From positions 72,890,458-72,954,457 of the forward strand of contig NW_020954576.1 of assembly GCF_900497805.2 (NCBI RefSeq): a DNA stretch of 64,000 nucleotides, written 5' to 3'. Below, in pieces: positions 21,781 to 32,309 of the stretch (its first letter is position 1; every line of letters starts with the position of its first letter). Below the pieces are notes generated by a model that searched no databases, had not been told where the DNA came from, and worked only from the letters and a program-made list of their open reading frames with translations. Source of the stretch: Vombatus ursinus (Eukaryota; Chordata; Mammalia; Diprotodontia; Vombatidae). The translations under genes were made by a program, and so were the position numbers.

Positions 21781-22284
21781 GTATTTTGTCAGGAAAACCA
21801 GATGTGTTTATTAGAAGTAGTCAGTTATCAGACCTACACAACTGAGTTGTTCACATAATTAGGTACTTAGAGTAAACATTCTTATTACAAATTCAAATAC
21901 TGAGTACTTCTATGACACCAGGCTTCACTCCTTTGGGAGTTAAAGAGGAGAAATTGTGGCTGGGAGAAAGTAATTAGGGCAATGAGATGCTGGGGGAGGG
22001 GAGATTTTCCAAGTGGAGGCTGAATTATCATTTGTCAAGAAGATTCGTCTTCAGGTATAGGTTAAACTAGATACCTTCTGAAGTCCCCCTTCCAACTCTT
22101 TGACATTGTGATCAAGAGGGACAGGGAAAGAATGAGCTAAAGGAAGGGAGGTGGGGAAAGGTGAGGCAGGGCAGGGCAGAACATCACAGAAAAGGGCAGG
22201 TCATGGCAGAAGAAAGGGGGATCTGGGCAGGCAATTCAGTCCACCTAAGGTGGAGCCCAGACAGTTCTCCAGGGTCTACAGGAT
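21781..22284. other. No gene seen; MIR tail fragment at 22055-22115
   Basis: Unique-looking sequence. 'ttaaactagataccttctga' with 'cccccttccaactctttgac' is the end of a sense MIR3/THER2-type copy. 22145-22215 has imperfect GGCAG units. Confidence 0.55.
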
Positions 22285-22366
22285 CACTTTCTTCCTTTCT
22301 TACTTCTTTCCTTTTCTCCTTTCTTCATTTATTTTTTTCCTTCCTTTCTTCCTTCCTCTTGCTTTC
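22285..22366 (+). repeat. Pyrimidine-rich low-complexity tract
   Basis: CTTT/CTTCC-rich stretch, abutting the L1 3' end on its tail side. It is probably derived from the L1 poly-A or pyrimidine region on the opposite strand. Confidence 0.8.
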
Positions 22367-22369
22367 TTA

Positions 22370-22640
22370 AATTAATTTTAAATTTTTTTGAGTTCCAAAT
22401 TTTCTCCCTCCCTCTAGTTCCTCCCTCCAGCCACTGAGAACGTAAGCAAGATGATATCAATTATATATACAAAGTCATGCAAAATGTGTTTCCATATTAG
22501 CCATGTCACAAAGAAAAGCAAGAAAGAAAAATAAAGAAAATATAAAAAGTATGCTTCAATCTGTACTCAGAGTTCAGCAGTTCTCCCTCTGCAGATGGAT
22601 AACATCTTTCATCATGAGTCCTTTGTAATTAGAACTATAT
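22370..22640 (-). repeat. L1 LINE 3' end, 5'-truncated
   Basis: Left to right: 'gagttccaaattttctccct', 'gagaacgtaagcaagatgat', 'aaagtcatgcaaaatgtgtt', 'atgcttcaatctgtactcag', 'tcatgagtcctttgtaatta'. This is the same 3' terminal family as the copy at 20823-21620. Confidence 0.88.
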
Positions 22641-23040
22641 TCTTAAAGTCCTGGACATTCTTCCTTCAGAACTGCTTTCAGGTCACAGTTAGGAGCTCCT
22701 CCTTTGTCATGAACATCACTCTGTGTATCTCAGATGCAACAGCAAGCCCAGGCCAAGCTACCATACACATACGGCTTAAAGCTGAAGTCACAGAAACCCC
22801 TGACCCTACAAACACTTCACTGAGTCCTACTATATGACAATTACCCATAGCACCCACTGACTCAGGTAGGCCACTAACAGGGACACATAGAGCTGTGGTT
22901 ACATAGCACTCTGGACCCAACACTCCAGCCAAAGACACCCTGGGCCTTGAGAAGCCTATTCCGGTGAACTCCTTCCTGCCTTGAGTTGGTGATTGAGGTG
23001 TCCTGGATCAAAGCCTACTCTGCCATGCAAGCTATGGCTC
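22641..23040. other. No gene seen
   Basis: Unique-looking, slightly more GC-rich than its surroundings. Both strands carry open frames of about 80 codons here that overlap each other, which argues that neither is real. Confidence 0.45.
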
Positions 23041-23044
23041 TGGT

Positions 23045-23255
23045 TCATGATTGTAAAACACTTTGCATGCATTATTTTATTTAATCCTGAAAACTTCTCA
23101 GTGAGATATGTAGTATAGGTTGTATTTATCTCCACTAAATAGATGTGTAAACTGAGGTTCAGACAAATAAAGTGAGCTGCCCAATGTTTCACAACCAGTA
23201 AGTGGAAGCTATATAACCAAAGATCCTGACTTTAATAAGTCCAGTGCTCTTTTTT
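23045..23255 (-). repeat. MIR-family SINE
   Basis: Antisense: 'cactttgcatgcattatttt', 'taatcctgaaaacttctcag', 'gtgtaaactgaggttcagac', 'gagctgcccaatgtttcaca'. Confidence 0.8.
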
Positions 23256-23539
23256 TTTGTCAGTTTGAACACAAAACATCACTAAACTGACAAACAGAAT
23301 AATTTCCCAGGTTTATTTTTCTGATGACTTTTTTCCCCCAAATGAATTTCTTCAAAATAGAATTGTAATATAGAGCATGAATATTCAGTACTTGGAAGAA
23401 AATGGAGAATTGGTTGTATATAGAGAACTTTTAAAGACAATGGGAAGCAAGTTCAGATTCTTCTTCCTAATTTTTGGGCTACTTCATCATTTGGCCCTAC
23501 CATATCTATACTTTTCACCTATTCCTCCGCAATACAGTT
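23256..23539. other. No gene seen
   Basis: AT-rich; nothing recognised. Confidence 0.4.
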
Positions 23540-23945
23540 GGTCAATTAACATTTATTAAGCACCTATTATGTGCCAGGCACTGTTCAATGAGGTCAACTT
23601 CTCATTTTTTTCTACTCAGTCAATTAGTATTTACTAAATGGAGAGTCTTATATAAGAAAGGGGAAGTAGGCTATTACTGCTGAATCATATGGCCTGCAAA
23701 GGGGAGTAGAATATAAGACATTTGGAAAGTTAGGTGGGGAACATGATTATGAAGAGCTTTAACTGCTAAACAAAGGATGTTACATTTAATCTTGTAGGTA
23801 ATAGGCCACCACTGGGGCAGGGAATGTCAAAGTAAGCCTTCTACTTTAGGAAAATCCCTGGCAGCTGAGTGGAGAAGAGAAGAGAAACTTGAGGCAGGGA
23901 ATACAGTTAGAAGACTATTGCAGTTGTCCAGGCAAGAAATTTCAC

Positions 23946-24660
23946 AACCTAGATGTCATCCTTGAATCTTCACTGTCTTATCCTTTATGTCCTATGGCTT
24001 CTATCTTCATTATTGTTGTTGTTGTAAAGTCATTTTAGTCATATCCAACTCTTCATGACATAATTTGGGGTATTCTTGGCAGAGATTCTGGAGTGGTTTG
24101 CCATTTCCTTCTCTAGCTCATTTTCCAGATGAGGAAACTGAGCCAAACAGGGTTAAATGACTTGTCCAAGGTTATACAGCAACTAACTGTCTGAGGCCAG
24201 ATTTGAACTCTGGAAGATGAGTCTTCCTGACTCCAGGCCCAGCATTCTATCTACTGTGCCACCTGGATACTCTTCTATCTTTATAGCATCTCTCATATGT
24301 GCCCCCTTCTGTCCTCTGACACAGCCACCACATTAGTCCAGGTCCTCATCACCTCATGCCTGCTGATAGTCCTTCCTGCCTCATCTCTCCCTATTCTAGT
24401 CTGTCCTCCACTCACCTATCTTTCTGAAAGATTTGTTTCTTGATTTGCCTTAATACTAGAGCCTTCCCTCTGTGAATCAACTCCAATTTATTTTGTATAT
24501 ATTTGATTGTGCATGAATGTTTCCATGTTGTCTCTCCCATTAGACTGTAAGATCCTTGAGAACAAGTACTGTCTTTAATCTTTTTCTTTGTATCATTAGT
24601 GTTTAACATTATGCCTGGTACATCGTAGGCACTTAATAAATGTTTGTTGACTAAACGAGG
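23946..24660 (+). repeat. L2 LINE, sense, inserted in an antisense L2
   Basis: Sense L2: 'tgtcatccttgaatcttcac', then (after the MAR1) 'ctctgacacagccaccacat', 'ctcatcacctcatgcctgct', 'attagactgtaagatccttg', and end 'taataaatgtttgttgacta'. The antisense L2 picks up again right after it at about 24665 at the expected position, so this copy interrupted the other. Confidence 0.82.
24008..24271 (-). repeat. MAR1-type SINE (tRNA head, RTE-like tail) with target duplication
   Basis: Antisense order: GTT-repeat tail, 'gtcatatccaactcttcatg' (the RTE/BovB-like 3' end), 'tggagtggtttgccatttcc', 'gaggaaactgagccaaacag', 'gtccaaggttatacagcaac', ending in a tRNA head 'tgtgccacctgga'. Flanked by 'cttctatctt' at 23998-24007 and 24272-24281. 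It interrupts the sense L2. Families of this type are thought to be mobilised by RTE LINEs because they share its 3' end. Confidence 0.92.
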
Positions 24661-25291
24661 GTGGTGGGTATATAAGTAGAGAGAAGAGGACATATTAGAT
24701 ATATTGAAAAGAAAGAAATGACAAGATATGGTAACTGATTAAATATGTAGGATGAACAAGAGAGAATACAATATGACACAAAGGTTGTTGAACCTGGGTG
24801 ATTGGAAGGAAGGTGGCACCCTTGACAACAATATGGAGGTTCATAAGAGCAGAGAGAGATTGAGGGGAAGGGAAAAAAGTCCTGTTTAGGACATACTGAG
24901 TTTAAGATGCCTATGTTACCTCCAGTTCAACAACTACAGTTGGTAATACAAGACTGGAGCTCAGGAGAGAGACTAGGGATGGATATATAAATGTATGAAC
25001 TTTTTTATAGAGATGAAAAATTAATCTGTGATGCAATAAGGTCATCTGGACAGAAAGTATAGAGAGAAAAGAGGAGGCCTTTTGGGGAGCCCTGGGGGAT
25101 ACCCCCAATTATTGAGCATGTGAAGATCCAGCAAAAGATACTGAGGAGCATTCAGATAGGCAGGAGAAGAACCAAGAGAAAGTTGTCATAAAAAGTCATC
25201 TAGGAGAAAGTAGCCAAAAAGGCATGCTGATTAACATTGTCAAATGCTACAGAGAGGTCAAAAAAAGATATGAGTTAAGAAGAATCCCTTA

Positions 25292-25603
25292 ATCTAAGAC
25301 ATCTCCAAAGGTCTCATGATGGAAAAGGTTATCCACATCCAAAGAAAGAACTATGGAGTTTGAATGCAGATCAAAGCATATTATTTGCTATTTTTTTCTT
25401 CTGTTGTGTTTTGTTTCCTCTTTCTAGTGGTTACTCCTATTAGTTCAAATTCTTATAACATCACTAATGTGAAAATATGTTTAATAGGAATGTATATGTA
25501 TAGCCTATATCAGATTGTGTGCTGTCTTGTGGAGGGAGGTGGGGAAGGAGGGGGAGAAAAATTTAAATTAAATTAAATTAAATTAATTTTTAAAAAAAGA
25601 AAA
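25292..25603 (+). repeat. L1 LINE 3' end, 5'-truncated, with target-site duplication
   Basis: Sense L1 3' terminus: 'aggtctcatgatggaaaagg', 'ccacatccaaagaaagaact', 'gaatgcagatcaaagcatat', 'gcctatatcagattgtgtgc', GGGAGG-rich segment and an AAATT-repeat plus A-rich tail. Flanked by the 15-base duplication 'aagaagaatccctta' at 25277-25291 and 25604-25618, with junction TT/AAGA. It splits the antisense L2. Confidence 0.93.
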
Positions 25604-25665
25604 AAGAAGAATCCCTTAGATTTCACAATTAGGAGGTAACTTTGGAGAAGATAGTTTCTGATGAG

Positions 25666-25869
25666 TCATATGTTGGTATTAGTTCTAATTGTTCTTTACA
25701 TCATTACTAATGGGAAAATATGCTTAATTTGAATGTATAAGTAGAGCTTATATCATCTTGCATGCTGTCTTGGGAGGAGGGAGAGCAATGGGAGGGGGAG
25801 AAAATTTAAAACTCAACATCTTATGGAAGTGAATGTTGAAAACTAAAAATTAATTAATTAATTATAAAA
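25666..25869 (+). repeat. Second L1 LINE 3' end
   Basis: Sense L1 terminus lying 60 bases beyond the previous one: 'catcattactaatgggaaaa', 'gcttatatcatcttgcatgc', 'tgaatgttgaaaactaaaaa', ending in TTAA repeats. Its tail runs directly into the half-L1 element. Confidence 0.85.
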
Positions 25870-27492
25870 AAAGAAAAGCAACTGATCTAGAGAACAGATC
25901 AAGAAAATAAAACATAATAATTGGACTACCTGGAAGCTATGATCAAAAAAGAAGAATCTTGATTCAATAACATAAGAAACAATTAAAGAAAATTGTCCTG
26001 AAGCATTAGAACAAGAAAGGAAAGTAGAAATAGAAAAAAATCCACTCATCACCACCTGAAAGAGATCCTACAAGGAAAACCCATAGGAATATCTTAGTCA
26101 AATTCCAAAACCCCAAGCTCAAGGATAAATTATTATGAGCAACAAGAAAAAAAAAAAACAATTTACATATGGCAGCACAACAATTAGAATCACACAAGAT
26201 CTAGCAGTGGCAACACTAAAAGACTGCAGGTCTTGGAACACTATATATCAAAGAACAAAAGAACTGGGGTTCCAGCCAAAAATATCATACCGAGAAAAGC
26301 CAAGCATAATCCTGAATGGGAAAAATAGACACTTAATGAATTGTCAAACTTTCAGGATTTTGTTAAAACAAACAAACAAACAAACCTGAACTTCATAGAA
26401 GATTGAACATACAAGAGCGAAGAAAAATATAGCATACATACCAAAGACTAATCACAAGGGACTCAGTAAAGATAGACTGTTTACCTTTTTTTATGAAGAA
26501 ATGTAAAATGTATGTCTAAGATTGTTATTTGTAATTGGGTAGTTCATAAGAAAGATTAGGGAAGACCTGAGTGTAATATAATTTTAAAAAGGAAAACCAT
26601 TTTGGAACAGCTAAAAAGAGTAATTATACAAATGAGTGTGAGAGGAAGAACCTATGCAGAAGAATTGGATGGGGTAGGAGGGCTGGTAGTTCTGGAAACC
26701 TATTTTCATAGGGACTGGGTTCAAGAGGGAACAATACATATATATGGAATGAGTTCAAGAGGGAACAACACATATATAACTAGAGGAGAGTAAAATTATT
26801 CTAAATTCAGAAAAATAAAACACTAGGGGATAGAGAGAGGGGAGAGGATAAGGGAGGGATCTTTGGAGGGGAGGATGAGGGAATAGGTTAAAGGGAGGCA
26901 TAGAAGGGAGTTTAGATTAATGGGAATGGGAAGATAAGAAAGGGATCCTTGGAAGGGAGTAGGTTAAGTAATAGAAGGGCATGGTAGCAGGTGGAAGTAA
27001 AGTAGAGGAGTCAGGAGAGACAGGAAATAAGAGATTCGCCCAAACATAAAATAAAGATCAGGAGTAAAATTTGTTAGAGAAAAAGGAACAGGGGTGGTAA
27101 TAATGATCTCAGACAAAGTTAAGGCAAAAACAGATTTACTCAAAAGAGAAAAATAGGGAAACTACACTATGTGTCAGCCATATTCATCAACGCTGTTTTG
27201 GATTATTGAAAACAACTTGACAGTATAAGGTTGGAATATTGCTATGGTATAGGAAATGACGATTTGGTGGAATTGGAAAAATATGGAAAGACTTGCACTT
27301 ATGAAGGAAAAGGTTATCCACCCTCAGAGAAATAGAGGACAAATAAGTATAGTACAGTCTTACATAGATGCATCTTTATATATGAGTATAACTATAGATA
27401 CCTAAGTATATGTATGTGTAAGTAAGTGTATGTACAAGTATGCATATGCATATCTTTGTGTGTATATGTCTATATGTGTATATATGTGTGTA

Positions 27493-27526
<34 letters not shown>

Positions 27527-27640
27527 AATATATCCACACCTAACTGTAGCCTTCTGGGGGGTGGGGGAGGAAGGGGTAAATGAATAAAGTAAAAAGTCCA
27601 CAGCAGAGAACAAAAGAAAACTTACAAGGAAGCAAAAAAA
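25870..27640 (+). repeat. Half-L1 (HAL1-like) element with ORF1p C-terminal domain
   Basis: A plus-strand frame at 26135-26389 reads IRITQDLAVATLKDCRSWN and then ELGFQPKISY. This aligns with the L1 ORF1p C-terminal domain (human ...IRLTADLSAETLQARREW...NFQPRISYPAKLSF). After ORF1 the element continues for about 1.2 kb without an ORF2. There is a purine-rich segment (about 26815-27050), a stretch similar to the extreme 3' part of L1 ('catattcatcaacgctgttt', 'tggaaagacttgcacttatg', 'ccaccctcagagaaataga'), a (TCTA)n microsatellite (27494-27526) and an A-rich tail ending about 27645. ORF1 plus 3'UTR without ORF2 is the definition of HAL1. A normal L1 with a large internal deletion is the alternative. 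ORF1 is decayed and truncated at its N-terminal side. Confidence 0.7.
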
Positions 27641-27884
27641 AAAAAAGGATGAATGACTCAACACAATGCGTAAGATTTATTGTATAGGCTTTCTTGAAGT
27701 GGAAATTTATTGCTGTAGATTTTTAATCCTTTCTTATGTTCTGCTGTGAACATGGCAATGCTTTTCCCCCTTATTTTGTATTATTTTAGTTTTAGTTTTT
27801 AAGTTTGTGTCTTTGTTCCTTTTTTTATTTTGTATTTAAGTTTAACACAAAAATATTTTTAAAATCCCCTAGGAAGAAAGAAAA

Positions 27885-28137
27885 TATGTATTTATTGAGT
27901 ACCTACTATGTGCCAGGCACTGTGCTAAGTGCTTTACAAATATCTAATTTGATCCTCACAACAACTTTGAAAAGTAGGTGCTATTATTCTGCCTGTTTTA
28001 TAGTTGAGGAAAATGAGGCAGGTAGTAGTTAAGTGACCTGCCCAAGATCACACAGCTAATAAGTATTTGAGGTTGGATTTGAACTCAGGTCTTCATGATT
28101 CCAAGTTCAACATTCCCTCTGCTATGCCATGTATGCT
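27885..28137 (-). repeat. MIR/THER1-type SINE, near full length
   Basis: Antisense: 'ctactatgtgccaggcactg', 'taatttgatcctcacaacaa', 'gtgacctgcccaagatcaca', 'tttgaactcaggtcttcatg', ending 'ctgctatgccatg'. Confidence 0.9.
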
Positions 28138-28334
28138 ATTGGGGGTGGAGAGTAGGTTGGTACCCTGACTTGAATATGGACACATAATGGTGGAGATACT
28201 TTAGGCATAGATGAAGGCATGAATATAGACATGGCAAAGACATAGAGATATGGATGCAAGCAATGGGGAAACAATGAATGGTCACTCAGTTGGGCAAACA
28301 GTTGGCGATTGAGTTTTTTTTAATTTTTAAAAAT
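28138..28334. other. No gene seen
   Basis: Short spacer with several GGACATA/GGCATAGA-like words. Nothing recognised. Confidence 0.4.
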
Positions 28335-28475
28335 GACTGGTAAGCAATAAGTCAACAAGCAATTATTAAACACCCACTATGTGAAGAGTCCAGTGCTAGA
28401 AACTGTGTCTACAAAGACAAAAATGAAATAATCCTTGCCATCAAGGAGCTTACATTCTACCCAGGGAGACATGTA
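28335..28475 (-). repeat. L2 LINE 3' end
   Basis: Antisense: 'caacaagcaattattaaaca', 'gtgctagaaactgtgtctac', 'catcaaggagcttacattct'. Confidence 0.85.
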
Positions 28476-28639
28476 CTCATTATAAGAAAGAATATACTGA
28501 GATTGAGAGCTGAGAGGCATTGTAACAAACTATAAGGGAGGTTTAGGATCCTTTTGATAGTAACAAAAGGGTTCATTCTCTATTGGATTTCTTTGAAGTG
28601 CAAAATTTCCCACAGGTAAGGACCTAAAATAAAAGGACC

Positions 28640-28745
28640 TCTTAAGCTCATTAAGGACAGGTCCTGTGTCTTAAGACATTTCTGTATCCCAAATACTCAC
28701 CTTAACACCTTGCATGGATTAGGGACTCAATAAATGTGCACTGAT
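28640..28745 (+). repeat. L2 LINE 3' end
   Basis: Sense: 'cattaaggacaggtcctgtg', 'tctgtatcccaaatactcac', 'actcaataaatgtgcactga'. A weaker L2/MIR tail-like stretch ('gctcagtaaacatcaataaa') follows at about 29028-29050. Confidence 0.75.
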
Positions 28746-29050
28746 GAGTTTGACTCTATTTCTGTGCTTATAGAACTAAACCCTAGGAGATGTAGGATTA
28801 TGAACTTAGCTGACTCAGGATGTGATGAAGACTTGAAGAATATAATGACACTGCTGCTCTCACAGAGACATGAAGTCCCCCCTTACAAAGTGCCACCCAC
28901 TGCTTCCCACCATTCCTAGGCATCTGCCTCCTTCTCTGCTTCACCTCTTTTGTCTTATTTAGATGCTGTCTAAATAAGAATCCGGAGCTGTCTCTTTTCT
29001 CTTCTATATTGCACCTAGTACACACTGGATGCTCAGTAAACATCAATAAA

Positions 29051-29840
29051 TAGGGATGATGGTGCCTAATAATACCTAAGAACTAGAGCTCAAACAAAGG
29101 GAAATGAAAATCCATAGCATGCAATGATGGCAGAGAGAGGTATAATTCTGTTTGAAATAGCTGCATAAATCATGATTCAAAGGGAAGATAAGTTAGAGGG
29201 ATATGCCCTCTCCCTATAGAATATAAAACACCAACGGAGGCAGGGGAGGAGCAGAGAGAAAGGTGAAAAGAACAGACAGGAGTGCATGATTGATGTTGTA
29301 TTATGTTTAACATTATGCTATGTCGACAGGAGAAAGAAATATATGCAGTGTCTACTTCCCAGAAATAGAATGGGGAATGAGGACCCTTATCTAGAAGTAG
29401 AAAGGGAAGGCAACAAAGGAGAGAGAGTACATGATTAGCCACATGCTTGTCACTTTGAACAGTGCTCAGGCTTCCTCTGTATTCAGAGGCAGAACTAAAC
29501 CAGCAGCCTGTAGCTTTCAAACCCCAAGTAATTTGAGCTGTTTTCTCTAAATTCCTCCCTTGCCCAATCCTACCCCCCCACCACAAACACTTTCTTTGAG
29601 CTCTTCTTCCCTTTTGTTTGCAAATGTTTCCTCTGTATTTTTCTCCTCCAGATTTCCTGGTGCTTTTCACAGGGCCTCTTAAAGAGCAATTTTAATTCCA
29701 TGGGCCCAGTAAATAGGACCACAGAAGAGGAAGTGAGAATTTAGTTGTGTGAAAATTAACTTCAAAGAGTAATCAAAACTCCTCTGGAAAAAGGGATTGT
29801 TTACCAGATAAGGAGATGATATATTTTTAAATGACCAAAA
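29051..29840. other. No gene seen; repeat-poor block
   Basis: A 166-codon minus-strand frame (29170-29670) is the longest nearby, but its translation shows no domain, signal peptide or conserved pattern. I treat it as chance. Confidence 0.45.
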
Positions 29841-29844
29841 TAAC

Positions 29845-30065
29845 CCAAGAGATCACCTACTTCAATTCCTTCATTTTACAGAAGCAAAGAACAGCCTGTC
29901 ATAATGGACAGTAAACTGGCCTAGGTCAAGTACTCTTCTGACAAATGCTAGCTGTGTAGCCTTGGACAATTCACCTAACCACTTGGTACCCCCAAGCAAC
30001 TCACTACGACTATTATTAATCAAAAGACAGGTACATTGGTAGAGGTAGTTTCCATGCTATAACCC
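29845..30065. repeat. MIR-superfamily SINE pair
   Basis: 29845-29885 is an antisense MIR end ('caattccttcattttacaga'). 29890-30065 is a sense SINE with head 'cataatggacagtaaactgg', core 'gctgtgtagccttggacaat', and the 'attggtagaggtagtttcca' tail also seen near 31380. Confidence 0.65.
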
Positions 30066-30217
30066 ACACCTAATACAAAAAAGAAGAAAAAAGACACCCA
30101 CAATGAGTTACTAAAGTAAGAAAGCTAGGATTTGAAACCAAGTCTTCATCACTATAACTATCATGTTTCCCACTACATCAATTTTCCCCTTAAGAGATAT
30201 GCCCTCTGAATAGTATC

Positions 30218-30355
30218 ATGATTTAGAACTGGAAGGGAAATTATAGGTCATCTAATTCAACCATCTCTTCGATTGAAGAAAATGAGAGCCAGAGAAGCTA
30301 TGACTTATCCAAGGCCTCATAGGTAGCACATGAAAGACCTTGGATACAAATCTCA
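30218..30355 (-). repeat. MIR/THER2-type SINE
   Basis: Antisense: 'tttagaactggaagggaaat', 'tcatctaattcaaccatctc', 'gagagccagagaagctatga', 'gacttatccaaggcctcata'. Confidence 0.8.
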
Positions 30356-30750
30356 CCTAAGAAATTACAACCATTTACCAAAACAGCAGACATAAGAAGT
30401 ACCTCAGAGAATTTTATGACTTCTAGAGGAAGCAAGGAAACAGATAAGAAAATTGATGAGAATAATCACTGTAAGGTTAGCACTGATTGACAACACTTAT
30501 GTGTAGTCGTAGTTCCAAACCTATTTAGAAATTGGATACAAACCATATATGAATGACTCCAACATTTACTAAAGATGCAATATATTTATCTCAATTTGAA
30601 GGCAGCATTTTACAGATGGTATTCTAGACTCAATTGTTTTCTAATACAGGACTTTGGGATTTTAATCCTAATGTTAATGTTTAAATTCAAAGCCTTGCAG
30701 AGCACATTTGAAAAGGGTCCTGATTTCCTTAACTGGCAAGTAAAAGCAGC
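30356..30750. other. No gene seen
   Basis: Unique-looking AT-rich sequence. The 66-codon frame at 30575 has no recognisable feature. Confidence 0.4.
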
Positions 30751-30754
30751 ACAG

Positions 30755-30898
30755 AACAATGGGAAAGAACATTGATTCTGAGGTCAGATTGATTCAGAGG
30801 TCAGCATCCTCATCTGTAAAAGGAAGTGGTTAGATGTGCTGACGTCTAAGGTCTACTTCAACTTTCATCTCTAAATATATGATCCTTTAAGGATGATG
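30755..30898 (+). repeat. MIR/THER2-type SINE, 3' half
   Basis: Sense: 'gggaaagaacattgattctg', 'atcctcatctgtaaaaggaa', 'gacgtctaaggtctacttca', 'aaatatatgatcctt'. Confidence 0.7.
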
Positions 30899-31204
30899 GA
30901 CTAAGTCTAACATTTCTCATTTTTCCTTTTATTACAGCCCTGATCCATCTAAAATATTGGGTCACCATGGCCAAAAATTTCATTGCTTAATGGAAAAATC
31001 TCGGGTGAGATTCTTTATACTAGGTAGGCTGGTCTCTGTAAAGTAGACATACTGTACTGAGAGGTTTTCTAACATGGTAAGGCTCTGCCAGATCTTCTAC
31101 TGGCATACCCTTGAAAACTCAAGAATAATCTCTATGCTACAAGAAGGCACAAGTGTAGGATTATAATAATAACAATAAAACTAATAATCAGTGTTGATAA
31201 TAAC
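30899..31204. other. No gene seen
   Basis: Unique-looking; 31158-31205 is an ATAATAA-rich low-complexity stretch. Confidence 0.4.
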
Positions 31205-31440
31205 CATATTGTTATTATTAACAAGAGGCAATGTGGCACAGTGGATAGGGAATTGGCCTCAGACTCAAGAAGACCTGGGTTCAAATCTTGCATGTGATAC
31301 ATACTAGCTGCATGACCCCAGGCAATTCATTTAACCTCTCCAAGGTGACTCTCCAAGTCTCTAAATTGGTGCAAATATGTATTAGTACAGAGAGTTCCTC
31401 ACCAGGAGCTGCCTCTAATCAAATCATATATCTGGTGGAA
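31205..31440 (+). repeat. MIR-superfamily SINE with marsupial-type tail
   Basis: Head 'ggcaatgtggcacagtggat', B-box-like 'tgggttcaaatcttgcatgt', core 'cttacta'-like then 'gctgcatgaccccaggcaat', tail 'agttcctcaccaggagctgc' and 'aatcaaatcata'. Confidence 0.8.
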
Positions 31441-31519
31441 CAACAATAAAAACCATCAAAAACTCATGTTGAAATAGCACTTTCAAGTTTGCAGAATTTA
31501 TAGAAGAGCTCATTATTAT

Positions 31520-31572
31520 ACAGGGTTTCCCCCAAAGGCTTAGGATAGTTTAAGTTATAATAGCTTAAAAGT
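31520..31572 (+). repeat. Possible mariner-type MITE remnant
   Basis: 'acagggtttcccccaaagg' resembles the CAGGGTGTCCCAAAAGTC terminal repeat of a mariner-derived MITE. It is followed by a short palindromic centre in which TTTAAG and CTTAAA face each other. Only one arm is present before a MIR begins. Confidence 0.35.
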
Positions 31573-31584
31573 TGTATAGTTTAT

Positions 31585-31775
31585 AAAGCATTTTTATGTT
31601 CATTATTTCATTTGGTCATCCCAACAAGCCTATAAGGTAGGGAAGATTGGTATTATTATGCCAGTTTTACACATTGGAAAACTGAGACAAAGATGTTAAC
31701 TGATGAATCTAAGTTCACACAGTTGGGACAAACACTCAGATCTTCTGGCTCAGCCCATGGCTCTGCTGGCTATGC
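31585..31775 (-). repeat. MIR-family SINE
   Basis: Antisense: 'ttatgttcattatttcattt', 'catcccaacaagcctataag', 'ttgggacaaacactcagatc', ending in a diverged head. Confidence 0.75.
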
Positions 31776-31784
31776 AAGCTGATT

Positions 31785-31832
31785 AGTCAATAAACATTTA
31801 TTAAGTATTTACTATGTGCCAGGCACTAGCTA
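31785..31832 (-). repeat. L2 LINE 3' tip
   Basis: 'gtcaataaacatttattaag' and 'tactatgtgccaggcact', followed by loss of similarity. The 166-codon frame that begins here (31814-32314) runs through unrelated sequence and is not a gene. Confidence 0.75.
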
Positions 31833-32094
31833 CAGGATTGGAAAATCAACAGATCCCACTATTAAATTTGACAAGAAAACTTTCACTTAAGGAAAGTGAG
31901 CAGGTGACAATACACATTCTGGGTTATTTTCTTCCTGATAGAGCTGTTAAATTGCATTTATTAAGGTTCTATTTTGTTTGTTTTTGTTTTGTTTTGTATT
32001 TGCTGATCTGGAGAATCAACAGAAGACAGAAAGCTATCATTTTATGGAAAAGAAATGAAATAAACCACAGTCTAACTGCCTTAATTTTCTTTTT

Positions 32095-32195
32095 TTCTTC
32101 ATTGCCCAACACAGTCTCTCAGTGCCCAATATACCTAACATATCTGGTACAGTGCCTCTCATATAGTAGGTGCACAATACATGTTTGTGGAGTGG
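32095..32195 (+). repeat. L2 LINE 3' fragment
   Basis: Sense: 'tctggtacagtgcctctcat' and 'agtaggtgcacaatacatgt'. The surrounding 31833-32094 has TTTTG-rich low complexity only. Confidence 0.65.
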
Positions 32196-32309
32196 AAATA
32201 CTGGCTTTTCACTATCTTTTTTTTTTAAACATGTTGTCTTCTATTCTTAAAATGGATAACTTGTGGAGGCTTTTCTCTAGTCATTCCCTAATATACTCCC
32301 TTTCCTTTC

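Larger units (their letters stand above)
23540..25665 (-). repeat. L2 LINE, antisense, in pieces around later insertions
   Basis: Host element of a nested stack. Pieces: 3' end 23540-23590 ('taagcacctattatgtgcca'); middle about 23700-23945 ('gaagactattgcagttgtcc'); ORF2 reverse-transcriptase region 24665-25276, which read backwards encodes fragments equivalent to the L2 RT core ('atgctacagagaggtcaaaa' corresponds to the ...FDTV/DLS... block, 'ggagccctgggggatacccc' to GVPQGS); and 25619-25665 ('ggtaactttggagaagatag'). Between these lie a plus-strand L2, a MAR1 and an L1 tail. Confidence 0.82.

Noticed and set aside
27494-27526. (TCTA)n considered as part of a CRISPR-like or regulatory array
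   Set aside because: It is a simple tetranucleotide microsatellite inside a retrotransposon tail.
29170-29670. 166-codon minus frame
   Set aside because: No domain, signal or splice context. One chance frame of this length is not surprising in 64 kb of six-frame translation.
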